DNA of 64,000 bases. It comes from Halorussus limi. Lineage in GTDB: Archaea > Halobacteriota > Halobacteria > Halobacteriales > Haladaptataceae. The notes below the pieces were generated by a model. The model had not been told where the DNA came from and searched no databases. It worked only from the letters and a program-made list of their open reading frames with translations. Below are positions 44,258 through 53,774 of this stretch, piece by piece. A program made the position numbers and the translations under genes. Location: the NCBI RefSeq assembly GCF_023238205.1, contig NZ_CP096659.1:496001-560000 (forward strand), in the 5' to 3' direction. The stretch's first letter is position 1; the number at the start of each line of letters is the position of its first letter.

Positions 44258-44655
44258 TGGAAGCGCTCAAAGCCGACGTCACGCAGGGCCTCTCGAAGGG
44301 CTCGCTCCTCAACTGCGCCGACAACACGGGCGCACGCGAGGTCAAACTCATCAGCGTCTCCGGCTACTCCGGCACCAAGAGCCGCCACCCGAAGGCGGGT
44401 ATCGGTGACAAGGTGACCGTCTCGGTCACGAAGGGTACCCCGGAGATGCGACGGCAGGTGCTGGAGGCGGTCATCGTCCGCCAGCGCAAGCCGATTCGTC
44501 GCCCCGACGGTACCCGCGTCAAGTTCGAAGACAACGCGGCCGTCATCATCGACGACGTCGAGGAACCGCGCGGGACCGAGATCAAGGGTCCCATCGCGCG
44601 GGAAGTCGCAGAGCGGTTCGGAAGTATCGCGAGCACCGCTACGATGATAGTATGA
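44257..44655 (+). CDS. rpl14: Ribosomal protein uL14
   Basis: 132-residue protein at the subunit interface. Conserved stretches: [40 protein letters not shown] and [21 protein letters not shown] chose the ATG at 44257 overlapping the rps17 stop; the longer upstream frame runs through rps17. Overlaps rpl24 by 4 nt. Confidence 0.97.
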   Translation: MEALKADVTQGLSKGSLLNCADNTGAREVKLISVSGYSGTKSRHPKAGIGDKVTVSVTKGTPEMRRQVLEAVIVRQRKPIRRPDGTRVKFEDNAAVIIDDVEEPRGTEIKGPIAREVAERFGSIASTATMIV

Positions 44656-45008
44656 CTCAGCAACCACGCAAACAACGAAACCAGACCGAGCGCGCCTCGC
44701 TCCACGAGCGACACGAGCAGGTCAAGGCGACGCTCGCCGACGACCTCCGCGAGGAGTTCGACACCCGCAGCGTCCGCGTCAACGCGGGCGACACCGTCGA
44801 GGTGATGCGCGGGGACTTCGCCGGCGAAGAGGGCGAAGTCGTCAACGTCGACCTCCGGGACGCGGTCGTTCACGTCGAGGACGTGACCCTGGAGAAGGCC
44901 GACGGCGAGGAAGTGCCCCGGCCGCTCGACGCGAGCAACCTCAAGGTCACCGACCTCGACCTCGAAGACGACCTGCGCGAGGAGCGCCTCCGAGGTGAGA
45001 ACGAATGA
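44652..45008 (+). CDS. rpl24: Ribosomal protein uL24
   Basis: 118-residue KOW-domain protein. KOW motif [20 protein letters not shown] (about 38-57) and the archaeal basic N-terminus [20 protein letters not shown] are clear; the last 25 residues are acidic. Overlaps rps4e by 4 nt. Confidence 0.97.
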   Translation: MTQQPRKQRNQTERASLHERHEQVKATLADDLREEFDTRSVRVNAGDTVEVMRGDFAGEEGEVVNVDLRDAVVHVEDVTLEKADGEEVPRPLDASNLKVTDLDLEDDLREERLRGENE

Positions 45009-45703
45009 CGAAACACCAGAAGCGACTCTCAGTTCCGAAGTCCTGGCCGGTCGAGCGCAAGACGGACACCTTCACCGTGAAGGCCGACTCCGGCCCGCAC
45101 GGCGAGGACGGCGTGCCCCTCATCATCCTGCTGCGGGACGTGCTGGGCTACGTCCAGTCCCGGAAGGAAGCACGCTACGCCCTCGACCAGGGCAACGTGC
45201 TGGTCAACGGCGACGAGAACGCCGCCGAGGACCGACCTATCGGGATGTTCGACATCGTCGCGTTCACCGAGCGCGAGGAGTACTACCGCGTCTTCCCCGA
45301 CGAGGGCGGTCGGCTCACGCTGACCCCCATCGACGGCGACGACGCCGAGAGCAAACTCGGGAAGATAGAGGACAAGACGATGATTTCGGGCGGCCGGACC
45401 CAACTCAACCTCCACGACGGGCAGAACATCCTCGTCGAGGACGACGAGTACAGCGCCGGCGACTCGGTCGTCGTCAGCAACGACGACGACGAAATCGTCG
45501 CTCACTTCCCCTATGAGGAAGGCAGCCTCGTGACCGCGGTCCGCGGCTCGCACGCGGGCGACATCGGCGAAGTCACCGAGATTCAGGTCACGCCGGGCAG
45601 CGGCTCGAACAACGTCGTGGTCGAGACCGACGACGGCACCTTCGAGACGGTCGAGGAGTACGTCGTGGTCATCGACGAGAACTTCGTGGGTGATGACGAA
45701 TGA
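45005..45703 (+). CDS. rps4e: Ribosomal protein eS4
   Basis: 232-residue archaeal/eukaryal small-subunit protein with N-terminal motif [18 protein letters not shown], an S4-like RNA-binding domain ([20 protein letters not shown], about 43-62) and a C-terminal KOW domain ([20 protein letters not shown]). The length is typical. Overlaps rpl5 by 4 nt. Confidence 0.97.
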   Translation: MTKHQKRLSVPKSWPVERKTDTFTVKADSGPHGEDGVPLIILLRDVLGYVQSRKEARYALDQGNVLVNGDENAAEDRPIGMFDIVAFTEREEYYRVFPDEGGRLTLTPIDGDDAESKLGKIEDKTMISGGRTQLNLHDGQNILVEDDEYSAGDSVVVSNDDDEIVAHFPYEEGSLVTAVRGSHAGDIGEVTEIQVTPGSGSNNVVVETDDGTFETVEEYVVVIDENFVGDDE

Positions 45704-46224
45704 GCGAAGCCGAATCCGACTTCCACGAGATGCGCGAACCGACCGTCGAGAAGGTCGTCGTCCACATGGGCGTCGGCGAAGGTGGTCGGGAACTCGCGGA
45801 CGCCGAGGACATCCTCGAAGACGTGACCGGCCAGCAGAGCGTGCGGACGCTGGCCAAGTCCACCAAGCCCGAGTTCGGCATCCGGCAGGGCGACCCCATC
45901 GGCACGAAGGTCACCCTGCGCGACGACGAGGCTCGGGAGTTCCTCCAGAAGGCGCTACCGCTGGCCGACATCGCGGCTCGTCAGTTCGACGAGACCGGGA
46001 ACTTCAGCTTCGGCGTCGAGGAACACACCGAGTTCCCGAGCCAGGAGTACGACCCGAACGTCGGCATCTACGGTCTCGACGTGACGGTCAACCTCGTGCG
46101 ACCGGGCTACCGAATCAGCAAGCGGGACAAGGTCACGCGGTCGGTCCCCTCGGCACACAAGCTGGACGCCGAGGACGCCATCGCGTTCCTCGAATCGAAC
46201 TTCGACGTGGAGGTTGAACGATGA
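45700..46224 (+). CDS. rpl5: Ribosomal protein uL5
   Basis: 174-residue protein that binds 5S rRNA in the central protuberance. Motifs [20 protein letters not shown] and [20 protein letters not shown] (about 66-85) and the [20 protein letters not shown] block are conserved. It overlaps rps14 by 4 nt. Confidence 0.97.
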   Translation: MSEAESDFHEMREPTVEKVVVHMGVGEGGRELADAEDILEDVTGQQSVRTLAKSTKPEFGIRQGDPIGTKVTLRDDEAREFLQKALPLADIAARQFDETGNFSFGVEEHTEFPSQEYDPNVGIYGLDVTVNLVRPGYRISKRDKVTRSVPSAHKLDAEDAIAFLESNFDVEVER

Positions 46225-46403
46225 GTGAAAGTGAAATAGACTCCGAGGCGACCGGAGAACACGCCGCCAAGCGCACCGGCCAGACGGACGAGTGCCAGCG
46301 CTGCGGTCGGAAGCAGGGTCTCGTCGGCAAGTACGACATCAACCTGTGTCGGCAGTGTTTCCGCGAAGTCGCCCGAAGCATGGGCTTCAAGAAGTATCGA
46401 TAA
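46221..46403 (+). CDS. rps14: Ribosomal protein uS14 (zinc-binding)
   Basis: 60-residue protein with a CxxC-x14-CxxC zinc motif ([19 protein letters not shown] then RQC) and the C-terminal [14 protein letters not shown]. The first about 20 residues are an extra acidic stretch ([18 protein letters not shown]) not present in most archaea but usual in halophiles. Confidence 0.96.
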   Translation: MSESEIDSEATGEHAAKRTGQTDECQRCGRKQGLVGKYDINLCRQCFREVARSMGFKKYR

Positions 46404-46405
46404 CT

Positions 46406-46798
46406 ATGGCAGGAAACGATCCGCTGGCCAACGCGCTCTCCGGCATCGACAACGCCGAGAGCGTCGGTCATCTGGACCACACCGTACAGCCCGCCTCGAA
46501 CGAGATCGGCAGCGTACTCGAAGTCTTCTACGACCGAGGGTACATCGACGGCTTCGAGTTCGTCGACGACGGTAAGGCCGGTCAGTTCGAGGTCGAACTG
46601 AAAGGCGCCATCAACGAGTGCGGCGCGGTCAAACCCCGGTACTCCGCCGGGTCCGACGACTTCGAGAAGTGGGAGAAGCGGTTCCTCCCCGCCCGTGACT
46701 ACGGGGCGCTCGTCGTCACGACCAGCCGCGGCGTCATGAGCCACTACGAGGCCCGCGAACAGGGCGTCGGTGGCCAGGTCATCGCCTACGTCTACTAA
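46406..46798 (+). CDS. rps8: Ribosomal protein uS8
   Basis: 130-residue protein that organises the 16S central domain. [20 protein letters not shown] is the archaeal start, and the C-terminal [20 protein letters not shown] (about 103-122) is the conserved rRNA-binding block. I use the ATG at 46406 after the rps14 stop. Confidence 0.97.
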   Translation: MAGNDPLANALSGIDNAESVGHLDHTVQPASNEIGSVLEVFYDRGYIDGFEFVDDGKAGQFEVELKGAINECGAVKPRYSAGSDDFEKWEKRFLPARDYGALVVTTSRGVMSHYEAREQGVGGQVIAYVY

Positions 46799-46800
46799 CA

Positions 46801-47337
46801 ATGGCACGAACAGAACTCGAAATTCCGGACGACGTGACCGCGGAGATGGACCACCTCGAACTCACCGTCGAGGGACCGGAAGGCGCCGTTACGCGACGCC
46901 TCTGGTACCCCGACGTGTCGGTGACCGTCGAGGACGGCTCCGTGGCCATCGAGAGCGAGGAGGAAGACGCCAAGACCAACGCGACCGTGGGCACGTTCGA
47001 GAGCCACGTTCGCAACATGTTCCACGGCGTGACCGAGGGCTGGGAGTACACCATGGAGGTGTTCTACTCCCACTTCCCGATGCAGGTCCGCGCCGAGAAC
47101 GGCGAGGTCGTCATCGAGAACTTCCTCGGTGAGAAGGCTCCCCGAACCACCGAAATTCACGGCGAGACGACCGTCGACGTGGACGACGAGGTCCTCACCC
47201 TGAGCGGGCCGAGCATCGAGGACGTCGGCCAAACGGCCGCGGACATCGAGCAGTTGACCCGCGTGCAGGACAAGGACACCCGCGTCTTCCAGGACGGCGT
47301 CTACATCACCGAGAAGCCCCAGACTGGAGGTGTCTAA
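46801..47337 (+). CDS. rpl6: Ribosomal protein uL6
   Basis: 178-residue protein near the sarcin-ricin loop. EIPDDVTAEMDHLELTVEGP and the VRNMFHGVTEGWEYTMEVFY stretch (about 66-85), the NFLGEKAPR and GQTAADIEQLTRVQDKDTRV blocks are characteristic. It lies 2 nt after rps8 and 3 nt before rpl32e. Confidence 0.97.
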   Translation: MARTELEIPDDVTAEMDHLELTVEGPEGAVTRRLWYPDVSVTVEDGSVAIESEEEDAKTNATVGTFESHVRNMFHGVTEGWEYTMEVFYSHFPMQVRAENGEVVIENFLGEKAPRTTEIHGETTVDVDDEVLTLSGPSIEDVGQTAADIEQLTRVQDKDTRVFQDGVYITEKPQTGGV

Positions 47338-47340
47338 CGA

Positions 47341-48057
47341 ATGGCAGACGACAACGACGAACCCCAATCGCTCGAAGACGTAAGCGGGGTCGGCCCGAGC
47401 AAGGCCGAAGCGCTCCGCGACGCAGGCTTCGAGTCCGTACAGGACGTGAAGGCCGCGAGTCAGGACGACCTGGCAGAGGTCGAAGGCATCGGGAACGCCC
47501 TCGCCGCCCGTATCAAGGCGGACGTCGGCGGTCTCGAAGTCGAAGAGGAGACCGAGGCCGAAATCGAAGAGGAAGAGCCGGAGGAACCGGAAGCCGAGAC
47601 CGAGGAGGAGGTCGAGACCGAACTCCAGCCCCGCGGGCTGGTCGACAAGACCCCCGACCTCACCGAGCGCGAGGAGGAACTCCTCACGCAGCGCAAGCGC
47701 GTCGGCAAGCCGCAGTTCAACCGGCAGGACTACCACAAGAAGAAGCGGACCCCGACCTCGTGGCGACGCCCGCGCGGCAAGCTATCGAAGCAGCGCCGCG
47801 GCATCAAGGGCAAAGGCGACACGGTTCAGGCCGGCTTCCGAACGCCGACCGAGGTGCGCGGCAAGCACCCCAGCGGCTTCGAGGAGGTCCGCGTCCACAA
47901 CACCGACGACCTCGAAGGCGTCGACGGCGACCGCGAAGCGGTCCGCATCGCCTCGAAGGTCGGCGCTCGCAAGCGCGAGCGCATCGAGGAACAGGCCGAA
48001 GAACAGGGCGTTCGCGTCCTGAACCCGACCTACGTCGAAGTGGAGGTTGAAGAATGA
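47341..48057 (+). CDS. rpl32e: Ribosomal protein eL32 with N-terminal HhH domain
   Basis: 238-residue haloarchaeal form of eL32. Residues 1-65 are a helix-hairpin-helix domain ([20 protein letters not shown] ... [12 protein letters not shown]), followed by a Glu-rich linker (about 66-100). The conserved eL32 body starts near [16 protein letters not shown] and includes [20 protein letters not shown] and [20 protein letters not shown]. The HhH fusion is known in haloarchaea (HL5). Overlaps rpl19e by 4 nt. Confidence 0.96.
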   Translation: MADDNDEPQSLEDVSGVGPSKAEALRDAGFESVQDVKAASQDDLAEVEGIGNALAARIKADVGGLEVEEETEAEIEEEEPEEPEAETEEEVETELQPRGLVDKTPDLTEREEELLTQRKRVGKPQFNRQDYHKKKRTPTSWRRPRGKLSKQRRGIKGKGDTVQAGFRTPTEVRGKHPSGFEEVRVHNTDDLEGVDGDREAVRIASKVGARKRERIEEQAEEQGVRVLNPTYVEVEVEE

Positions 48058-48494
48058 GCGACCTGAGCGCACAGAAGCGACTCGCGTCCGACGTCCTCGA
48101 CGTCGGCGAGAACCGCGTCTGGTTCGACCCCGAAGCGCAGGGTGCCATCGCGGAAGCGATTACCCGCGAAGACATCCGCGAACTCGTCGAGGACGGCTCG
48201 ATAGAGGCGAAAGACAAGAAGGGCAACTCCCGCGGTCGCGCCCGCAAGCGGAAGGCCAAGCGCGACTACGGTCATCAGACCGGCGCTGGCACCCGAAAAG
48301 GGAAGTCGGGCGGCCGCCAGCAGGGCAAAGAACAGTGGCAGCAGACGATTCGCGCGCAGCGAACGAAGCTCCGCGAACTCCGCGCCGAAGGCGAAATCAC
48401 GCAGTCTCAGTACCGAGACCTGTACGACAAAGCCAAGGGCGGGGAGTTCCGTAGCGTCCAGTACCTGCTCAACTACATCGAGAGTAACTACTAA
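48054..48494 (+). CDS. rpl19e: Ribosomal protein eL19
   Basis: 146-residue long helical protein. [20 protein letters not shown], the basic [20 protein letters not shown] block (about 60-79) and the [20 protein letters not shown] end are characteristic of archaeal eL19. It is translationally coupled to rpl32e. Confidence 0.97.
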   Translation: MSDLSAQKRLASDVLDVGENRVWFDPEAQGAIAEAITREDIRELVEDGSIEAKDKKGNSRGRARKRKAKRDYGHQTGAGTRKGKSGGRQQGKEQWQQTIRAQRTKLRELRAEGEITQSQYRDLYDKAKGGEFRSVQYLLNYIESNY

Positions 48495-48496
48495 CA

Positions 48497-49048
48497 ATGG
48501 CAACAGGACCACGATACACGGTGCCGATGCGCCGTCGCCGCGAGGTCCGGACTGACTACCATCAGAGGTTGCGCCTGCTGAAATCGGGCAAGCCCCGGCT
48601 GGTCGCTCGCAAGAGCAACCAGCACGTCAGGGCGCAGCTGGTCACGATGGGTCCCAACGGCGACGAGACGGTTGCGAGCGCGTTTTCCGGCGACCTCGAA
48701 GAGTACGGCTGGGAAGCCCCCACGGGCAACCTCCCCAGCGCGTACCTGACGGGGCTGCTGGCCGGGAAGCGAGCGCTCGAAGCCGGCATCGAGGAGGCCG
48801 TCCTCGACATCGGTCTCAACACCGCGACACCCGGAGGCAAAGTATTCGCAATACAGGAAGGCGCAATCGACGCCGGGCTCGAAATTCCCCACAACGACAG
48901 CGTGCTGGCCGACTGGTCGCGCAACCGCGGCGAACACATCGCCGAGTACGCCGAGCAGTTGGACGAACCGCTGTACAGCGGGGATTTCGACGCCACAGAA
49001 CTACCCGAGCACTTCGACGAAGTGCGAGAGACGCTCATGGAGGACTAA
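48497..49048 (+). CDS. rpl18: Ribosomal protein uL18
   Basis: 183-residue 5S rRNA-binding protein. MATGPRYTVPMRRRREVRTD with YHQRLRLLKSGKPRLVARKS (about 21-40) is the archaeal/eukaryal N-terminal block, and AYLTGLLAGKRALEAG and PEHFDEVRETLME the C-terminal one. Standard archaeal length. Confidence 0.97.
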   Translation: MATGPRYTVPMRRRREVRTDYHQRLRLLKSGKPRLVARKSNQHVRAQLVTMGPNGDETVASAFSGDLEEYGWEAPTGNLPSAYLTGLLAGKRALEAGIEEAVLDIGLNTATPGGKVFAIQEGAIDAGLEIPHNDSVLADWSRNRGEHIAEYAEQLDEPLYSGDFDATELPEHFDEVRETLMED

Positions 49049-49051
49049 CGT

Positions 49052-49696
49052 ATGTGTGCTAACCACGACGGCTGGGAACCCCAGACCCGTCTCGGCCGCA
49101 AAGTCGCCGAGGGCGACATCGACACGATGGCTGACGCCCTCAACTCCGGACTCCCGCTGAAGGAGCCGGAGCTTGTCGACCAGCTGCTGCCGGGACTCGA
49201 AGACGAGGTGCTGGACATCAACATGGTCCAGCGCATGACCGACTCCGGTCGCCGCGTGAAGTTCCGCTGCGTCGTCGCCATCGGCAACCGCGACGGCTAC
49301 GTCGGCTACGCCGAGGGCCGCGACGACCAGGTCGGCGGTGCCATCCAGAAGGCGATCGACATCGCGAAGCTGAACATGATTCAGGTCAACCGCGGCGCGG
49401 GGTCGTGGGAGGACCGAAGCGAACGACCTCACTCGCTGGCCCGCCGGACGAAAGGCAAGGCAGGCAGCGTCGAGGTCGAACTGATTCCGGCCCCGACCGG
49501 CCTCGGTCTCGCGGCGACCGACACCGTCCGCAAGATTCTTGAACTGGGCGGCGTCGAGAACGCGTGGACCAAGAGCCACGGCAACACCCGGACGACGCTC
49601 AACCTCGCGAAGGCGACGTACAACGCGCTGGAGAACGCCGCGGAGTCCCGCGGCCCGCGCGGCCGGACCGACTACAGCGAGGAGGTGGCCGAGTGA
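49052..49696 (+). CDS. rps5: Ribosomal protein uS5
   Basis: 214-residue small-subunit protein for accuracy and mRNA unwinding. The dsRNA-binding domain contains [20 protein letters not shown] (about 71-90), and the C-terminal part has [20 protein letters not shown] and [20 protein letters not shown]. The stop overlaps the rpl30 ATG by one base. Confidence 0.97.
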   Translation: MCANHDGWEPQTRLGRKVAEGDIDTMADALNSGLPLKEPELVDQLLPGLEDEVLDINMVQRMTDSGRRVKFRCVVAIGNRDGYVGYAEGRDDQVGGAIQKAIDIAKLNMIQVNRGAGSWEDRSERPHSLARRTKGKAGSVEVELIPAPTGLGLAATDTVRKILELGGVENAWTKSHGNTRTTLNLAKATYNALENAAESRGPRGRTDYSEEVAE

Positions 49697-50160
49697 TGAA
49701 GGCGGTCGTTCAGATTCGCGGCGAAGTCGACATGAACGGCGACACGCAGGACACGCTGAAGATGCTGAACCTGCACCGCGTCAACCACTGCACGCTCGTC
49801 CCGGACACCGACGCCTACCGCGGCATGGTCACGAAGGTCAACGACTACACCGCGTACGGCGAACCCAGCCAAGACGTGCTGGAGACGGTGCTCGAGAAGC
49901 GCGCCGAACCCGAGGAGGGCGACGCCGACGTCGACGACGAGTGGGTCGCGGAGAACACCGACTACGACGACGTGAGCGCCCTCGCGAGCGCGCTGCTGGA
50001 CGAGGAGACGACGCTGCGCGAGCAGGGTCTCTCCCCGGTCCTCCGGCTTCACCCGCCGCGCGGCGGTCACGACGGCATCAAACACCCCACTAAAGAGGGC
50101 GGTCAGCTCGGCAAGCACGACACCGAGCAGATCGATTCGCTCCTGAAGGCGATGCGATAA
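49696..50160 (+). CDS. rpl30: Ribosomal protein uL30
   Basis: 154-residue long archaeal form. KAVVQIRGEVDMNGDTQDTL and LHRVNHCTLVPDTDAYRGMV (about 25-44) are conserved; the C-terminal part has LHPPRGGHDGIKHPTKEGGQ. I use ATG 49696; a GTG one codon earlier is possible. Confidence 0.96.
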   Translation: MKAVVQIRGEVDMNGDTQDTLKMLNLHRVNHCTLVPDTDAYRGMVTKVNDYTAYGEPSQDVLETVLEKRAEPEEGDADVDDEWVAENTDYDDVSALASALLDEETTLREQGLSPVLRLHPPRGGHDGIKHPTKEGGQLGKHDTEQIDSLLKAMR

Positions 50161-50162
50161 CC

Positions 50163-50654
50163 ATGACGGACAAGAAACGACGACAGCGCGGCTCCCGCAC
50201 GCACGGCGGCGGTAGTCACAAGAACCGGCGCGGAGCCGGTCACCGCGGCGGTCGCGGACGCGCGGGTCGCGCCAAACACGAGTTCCACAACTACGAACCG
50301 CTCGGCAAGCACGGCTTCTCGCGACCGGACAAGGTTCAGGACGAGGTCCTGACCGTCACGGTCCAGAAGCTCGACGAGGACGCGGCCCTGCTGGCCGCCG
50401 AAGGCGACGCCGAGGAGACCGACTCCGGCTACCGCCTCGACGCACGCGACGTCGTCGAGGACGGCTGGGGCGCCGACGCCGTGAAGGTGCTCGGCGACGG
50501 TCAAGTCCGCAACCGACTCGAAGTCACCGCCGACGCCTTCTCCGCGAGCGCGGTCGAACTCATCGAGGAGGAAGGCGGCGACGCAGTCCTCAGCGACCGC
50601 GCCGAGGAAGCCGAGGAAGCCGAAGACGACGACGAATCGGACGACGACGAGTAG
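50163..50654 (+). CDS. rpl15: Ribosomal protein uL15
   Basis: 163-residue protein. The Gly/Arg-rich N-terminus RGSRTHGGGSHKNRRGAGHR and the GRAKHEFHNYEPLGKHGFSR block (about 36-57, quoted in part) are typical, with EVTADAFSASAVELIEEEGG near the C-terminus and an acidic tail. It is the last gene of the cluster; a hairpin and T-run follow. Confidence 0.97.
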   Translation: MTDKKRRQRGSRTHGGGSHKNRRGAGHRGGRGRAGRAKHEFHNYEPLGKHGFSRPDKVQDEVLTVTVQKLDEDAALLAAEGDAEETDSGYRLDARDVVEDGWGADAVKVLGDGQVRNRLEVTADAFSASAVELIEEEGGDAVLSDRAEEAEEAEDDDESDDDE

Positions 50655-50665
50655 TCGCGCCGTTC

Positions 50666-50700
50666 CGCGGAAATCTCCGCGTTCTTTTCCGTTTCTTTTT
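50666..50700 (+). terminator. Terminator of the S10-spc operon
   Basis: CGCGGA-AATC-TCCGCG (50666-50681) is a perfect 6-bp hairpin 11 nt after the rpl15 stop, followed by TTCTTTTCCGTTTCTTTTT. It separates rpl15 from the four-gene insertion and from secY. Confidence 0.6.
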
Positions 50701-50770
50701 CGACGCGAGAGCCGACGGCTCAGCGACGAGCGGGTGAAACGCTTATGAGGCCACCACTTCAATACGGTGT

Positions 50771-51430
50771 ATGACCTACGATACCGTCGTCTTCGACAAC
50801 GACGGTGTCCTCGTCGGTCGGACGAGCTTCGAAGTCCTGCGGGAAGCAACCTGCGAGACGTTCGAGGAGTTCGGCGTGACCGACCCGGACCCCGACCACG
50901 TGGACGACATGACGGTAGGCGCGACGCCGAGTCGCGTCAGCGAAGTTTGTGGGACGTACGACCTCGACCCCGAGACGTTCTGGCGCGCGCTCGACAGCAC
51001 GTCGTCGCGCGCCCAGCAGCGGGAGGCCCGCGAGGGCCGCAAGACGCCCTACGACGACGTACACACGCTGGCGGACCTCGATACCTCGATGGGAATCGTC
51101 AGCTCGAACCAACAGGAGACGGTCGACTTCCTCATCGACCACTTCGAGGTTGACCACCTGTTCGAGACAGCGTACGGCCGCGAGGCGACCATCAAGAGCC
51201 TCGACCGCCGGAAGCCTAACTCCCACTACATCGACCGGGCGCTGTCTGACTTAGACGCCGACTCGGCGCTGTTCGTCGGCGACAACGAGTCCGACATCCG
51301 GGCCGCCGAGAACGCCGGCATCGACTCGGCGTTCATCCGTCGGCCCCACCGCCGAGACTGGGACCTGAACGTCTGGCCGACGTGGGACATCGACTCGCTG
51401 GACGACCTCCACCGAATCTGCAGCGCCTGA
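50771..51430 (+). CDS. HAD superfamily hydrolase (subfamily IA)
   Basis: 219-residue HAD phosphatase. Motif I FDNDGVLVG (nucleophile and acid Asp at 9 and 11), a helical cap domain (about 18-85), motif II IVSSN (Ser at about 112), the motif III Lys in SLDRRKP and motif IV LFVGDNESDI (about 176-185) are all present, so it should be an active phosphatase. The family includes phosphoglycolate phosphatases; the substrate is unknown. A TATA-like CGCTTATGAGG lies about 30 nt upstream. Confidence 0.92.
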   Translation: MTYDTVVFDNDGVLVGRTSFEVLREATCETFEEFGVTDPDPDHVDDMTVGATPSRVSEVCGTYDLDPETFWRALDSTSSRAQQREAREGRKTPYDDVHTLADLDTSMGIVSSNQQETVDFLIDHFEVDHLFETAYGREATIKSLDRRKPNSHYIDRALSDLDADSALFVGDNESDIRAAENAGIDSAFIRRPHRRDWDLNVWPTWDIDSLDDLHRICSA

Positions 51431-51479
51431 GGAAGGCGGAAGGTTCGGTTGGCCGCTGGTCGAGCGGTAGCGAGAGGCG

Positions 51480-52013
51480 TCACTCGCCGCCTGACCGGTG
51501 TCCGTCCTCGGAGACGAGCAGTTCGTCGTCGGCAACGCCCAGTCGCTTGCCTGCCGTTTCCACGGCACCCTCGGCCCGACGGAGCGTCCCGGCCGCCCCG
51601 AGACCGAACTGCGGCATGTTGTTGTAGACGCTCTCGCAGTCGCCGGGGTCCACCACGTACGTCTCGTGGAAGATACCGACGTCACCCGTCCCGGAGTTCG
51701 ATTCGTTGTACGAGGCCCACGCCGGGACGTGTTCCCGGTCGAAGTCCCGGGCGTACTCCCGGAGACGTTCGAACGAGTCCCAGTACTGTATCGTCAGCAG
51801 TACGCGCCAGCCGACGACAGTTTCGTAGTGCAGGAGTCCGGACTCCGGGTCGGCGTCGAGTTCCCGGAGCATCCGCGGCATCGCCAGCGCAACCGGGAGC
51901 CACTTGTGTACCTTCCGGAGGCGGTTGATTCGCATCCCGATGACGAACACCACGAACTCCCCGTCCATCTCCGCAGTGGTGCGCTCGGTGCGGACTCGAT
52001 TCGCGTCGGTCAC
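51480..52013 (-). CDS. DUF4188 family protein
   Basis: 177-residue protein matching the DUF4188 family (dimeric alpha/beta-barrel, monooxygenase-like): EMDGEFVVFVIGMRINRLRK, then KWLPVALAMPRMLRELDADP, LLTIQYWDSFERLREYARDF and FHETYVVDPGDCESVYNNMP. The catalytic activity is not known. The start is uncertain: GTG 52013 (VTDANRVRTERTTAEM, near family length), ATG 52058 (fifteen more residues) or ATG 51968. It is divergent from a Bat-type regulator across a short gap, which suggests regulation by it. Confidence 0.8.
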   Translation of the reverse strand: MTDANRVRTERTTAEMDGEFVVFVIGMRINRLRKVHKWLPVALAMPRMLRELDADPESGLLHYETVVGWRVLLTIQYWDSFERLREYARDFDREHVPAWASYNESNSGTGDVGIFHETYVVDPGDCESVYNNMPQFGLGAAGTLRRAEGAVETAGKRLGVADDELLVSEDGHRSGGE

Positions 52014-52112
52014 GAGGTGTAGATTTATCCCGACCGAAGTTAGACGTTTCACCAACATGTTGGCGGTTTGCCCAGCACGAGCGACCGGGTCCGCCGAGCG
52101 GGAGGCGACTCC

Positions 52113-52784
52113 GTGATTCGAGCGCGATTCCGAATGACGCTCCCGCCCGATACGTGGATTTCGTCGGTTTCGCGGTCGCATCCCGACGCCACGTTCCGGC
52201 TACTCACCGGCGTTCCGGTCGAAGACCGAGCGATGGAACTGGGCGAAATCGTCGGCGGGGACTGCGAGTCGGCCGCGGAAGCGATTCGGACTCACCCCGC
52301 CGTGGTCGCCTACGACTCGCTCTACGCCGACGAGGAGCGGACACTCGCCCAGTACGAATCGACCGATCAGGGGCTCTACGAGTTTCTGGGCCGTTCGTCG
52401 CTCCCGCCGGAGTTCCCCGTCGTCGTCACCGACGGGCGCTTCGAGTTCGACCTGACCGCGACCCGCGAGCAGTTCGAAGCGGTCGGAACCGCGCTGGACG
52501 AGAGCGCCTTCGACTACGACCTCCTGTCGGTGGTCGAGACCGGCGACGAGACGGACAGTCGGACCGACCGCGAGGGCGGGCTAACCGGCCACGGCGGCCT
52601 GTTGACCGACCGCCAGCGAGAGTGTCTCGACGCGGCGCTCCGCGAGGGTTACTTCGAGGTGCCTCGCGAGTGTACGCTGGCCGACCTTGCGGAGACGCTG
52701 GAAATCGACAAGTCCACCGCGAGCGAGATACTGCGCCGCGGCGAGCGTCGGGTTCTCGGAGCGGTCCTCCTCGGGAACGACTGA
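52113..52784 (+). CDS. Bat-type helix-turn-helix (HTH_10) transcriptional regulator
   Basis: 223-residue regulator. The C-terminal HTH_10 domain reads LTDRQRECLDAALREGYFEV ... CTLADLAETLEIDKSTASEI (about 158-205), the domain of bacterio-opsin activator Bat and many haloarchaeal regulators. The N-terminal half is a sensory-type domain like other Bat-family members that lack PAS/GAF. It starts at GTG 52113; a longer frame upstream would overlap the DUF4188 gene. Target genes are probably the divergent DUF4188 gene. Confidence 0.85.
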   Translation: MIRARFRMTLPPDTWISSVSRSHPDATFRLLTGVPVEDRAMELGEIVGGDCESAAEAIRTHPAVVAYDSLYADEERTLAQYESTDQGLYEFLGRSSLPPEFPVVVTDGRFEFDLTATREQFEAVGTALDESAFDYDLLSVVETGDETDSRTDREGGLTGHGGLLTDRQRECLDAALREGYFEVPRECTLADLAETLEIDKSTASEILRRGERRVLGAVLLGND

Positions 52785-52839
52785 TGGCGGGGCGCGAGCT
52801 CCAGACGTTGAGCCACGGCGTCACGAGAGCAGTCCACGG

Positions 52840-53619
52840 CTATCCGAGCGGTTCGGACGGCCGCGTCGCGTCGTACGTCTCCCGGAGAGTGTCGGCGAAC
52901 TGTCCGCCCTTCCGGAGCGCGATGGTGACGACGACGAACTCCCCGCCTTCGGGCCGGAGGACGAACACCTCGCGCGGGGCCGACCCCTCCTGCTCGTTCA
53001 CCCTATCGACCAGCGGTTCGACCGGACGGGTGCCGTCGCGGAACGCCTCGAAGATGCCGTTCGTCGGGTCCTCGCCGAAGACGTAGAGGACGCCGTTGAC
53101 CTCGCTGTCGGTGTTGCGCGTGACCCTGCTGTTCATCGAGTCGCCGGCGGTGCGCGCCTCGGTCCACGTCTCGCGGGCCGCGTCGAACATGGGTTCGGCG
53201 TCGTCGGCGAAGACGTACAGCGTCGGGCGGCGGACCGACAGCGACCGGACGGTCGGGTCGGGACTCGACCAGTCGAGGTCGGCGTCCACCAGATACCCGG
53301 GCCGGAGGTCCGCGACGGGAGCGTCGTGGCCCGACTCGGCGGTGACGACCGGTTCGAAGGTCTGGCGGTCGAGAAGTCGAACCGGGCCGTCCTCGGGCGC
53401 GGCCAGCACGCGGTAGCGCCTCTCGTCGGCCGTCCGGTCGGCGTCCGCGGTTCGGTCGTCCCCGTCCCCCGCGTCGGCCTCCTCGGTTCCGTCGTCGGTC
53501 GCGGCCCGACCGTCGGCCGACCGGTCGTCCGTGCGCCAGATGTCGTCTGTTCGAGTGTCGTCGTCAGTCCGAGCGTCGTCGCCGATTCCGTCGCCGTCGG
53601 AAGCCCGCTCGTCGGTCAT
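52840..53619 (-). CDS. Haloarchaeal DUF6663-like protein
   Basis: 259-residue acidic protein. Residues 1-65 are a low-complexity Asp/Thr/Arg-rich leader with imperfect (TDDxR)-type repeats. The rest starts at RRYRVLAAPEDGPVRLLDRQ and has the blocks LRPGYLVDADLDWSSPDPTV, LYVFADDAEPMFDAARETW and GVLYVFGEDPTNGIFEAFRD. I believe this is DUF6663; the function is unknown. The ATG at 53619 is preferred to upstream starts because those lack acidic composition. Confidence 0.7.
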   Translation of the reverse strand: MTDERASDGDGIGDDARTDDDTRTDDIWRTDDRSADGRAATDDGTEEADAGDGDDRTADADRTADERRYRVLAAPEDGPVRLLDRQTFEPVVTAESGHDAPVADLRPGYLVDADLDWSSPDPTVRSLSVRRPTLYVFADDAEPMFDAARETWTEARTAGDSMNSRVTRNTDSEVNGVLYVFGEDPTNGIFEAFRDGTRPVEPLVDRVNEQEGSAPREVFVLRPEGGEFVVVTIALRKGGQFADTLRETYDATRPSEPLG

Positions 53620-53742
53620 GCGCTCGCTACGAATCGAAGCCGGGAAAATCGCTCGCATCGGGTCGGTCGCCGCGAGCGCGTGGCAGTGTTCGCCCGAAAC
53701 GTGTGAAGGCCTCACTCCCCGACCGTGACTCAAAGCGAAGCA

Positions 53743-53750
53743 CATACAAG
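53743..53750 (+). promoter_or_regulatory. Promoter element of secY
   Basis: CATACAAG lies 25-32 nt before the secY ATG at 53775. secY needs its own promoter here because the r-protein operon stops at 50.7 kb and the preceding gene is on the other strand. Confidence 0.45.
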
Positions 53751-53774
53751 CCCCCGTCCGATGTATTGCGATAT

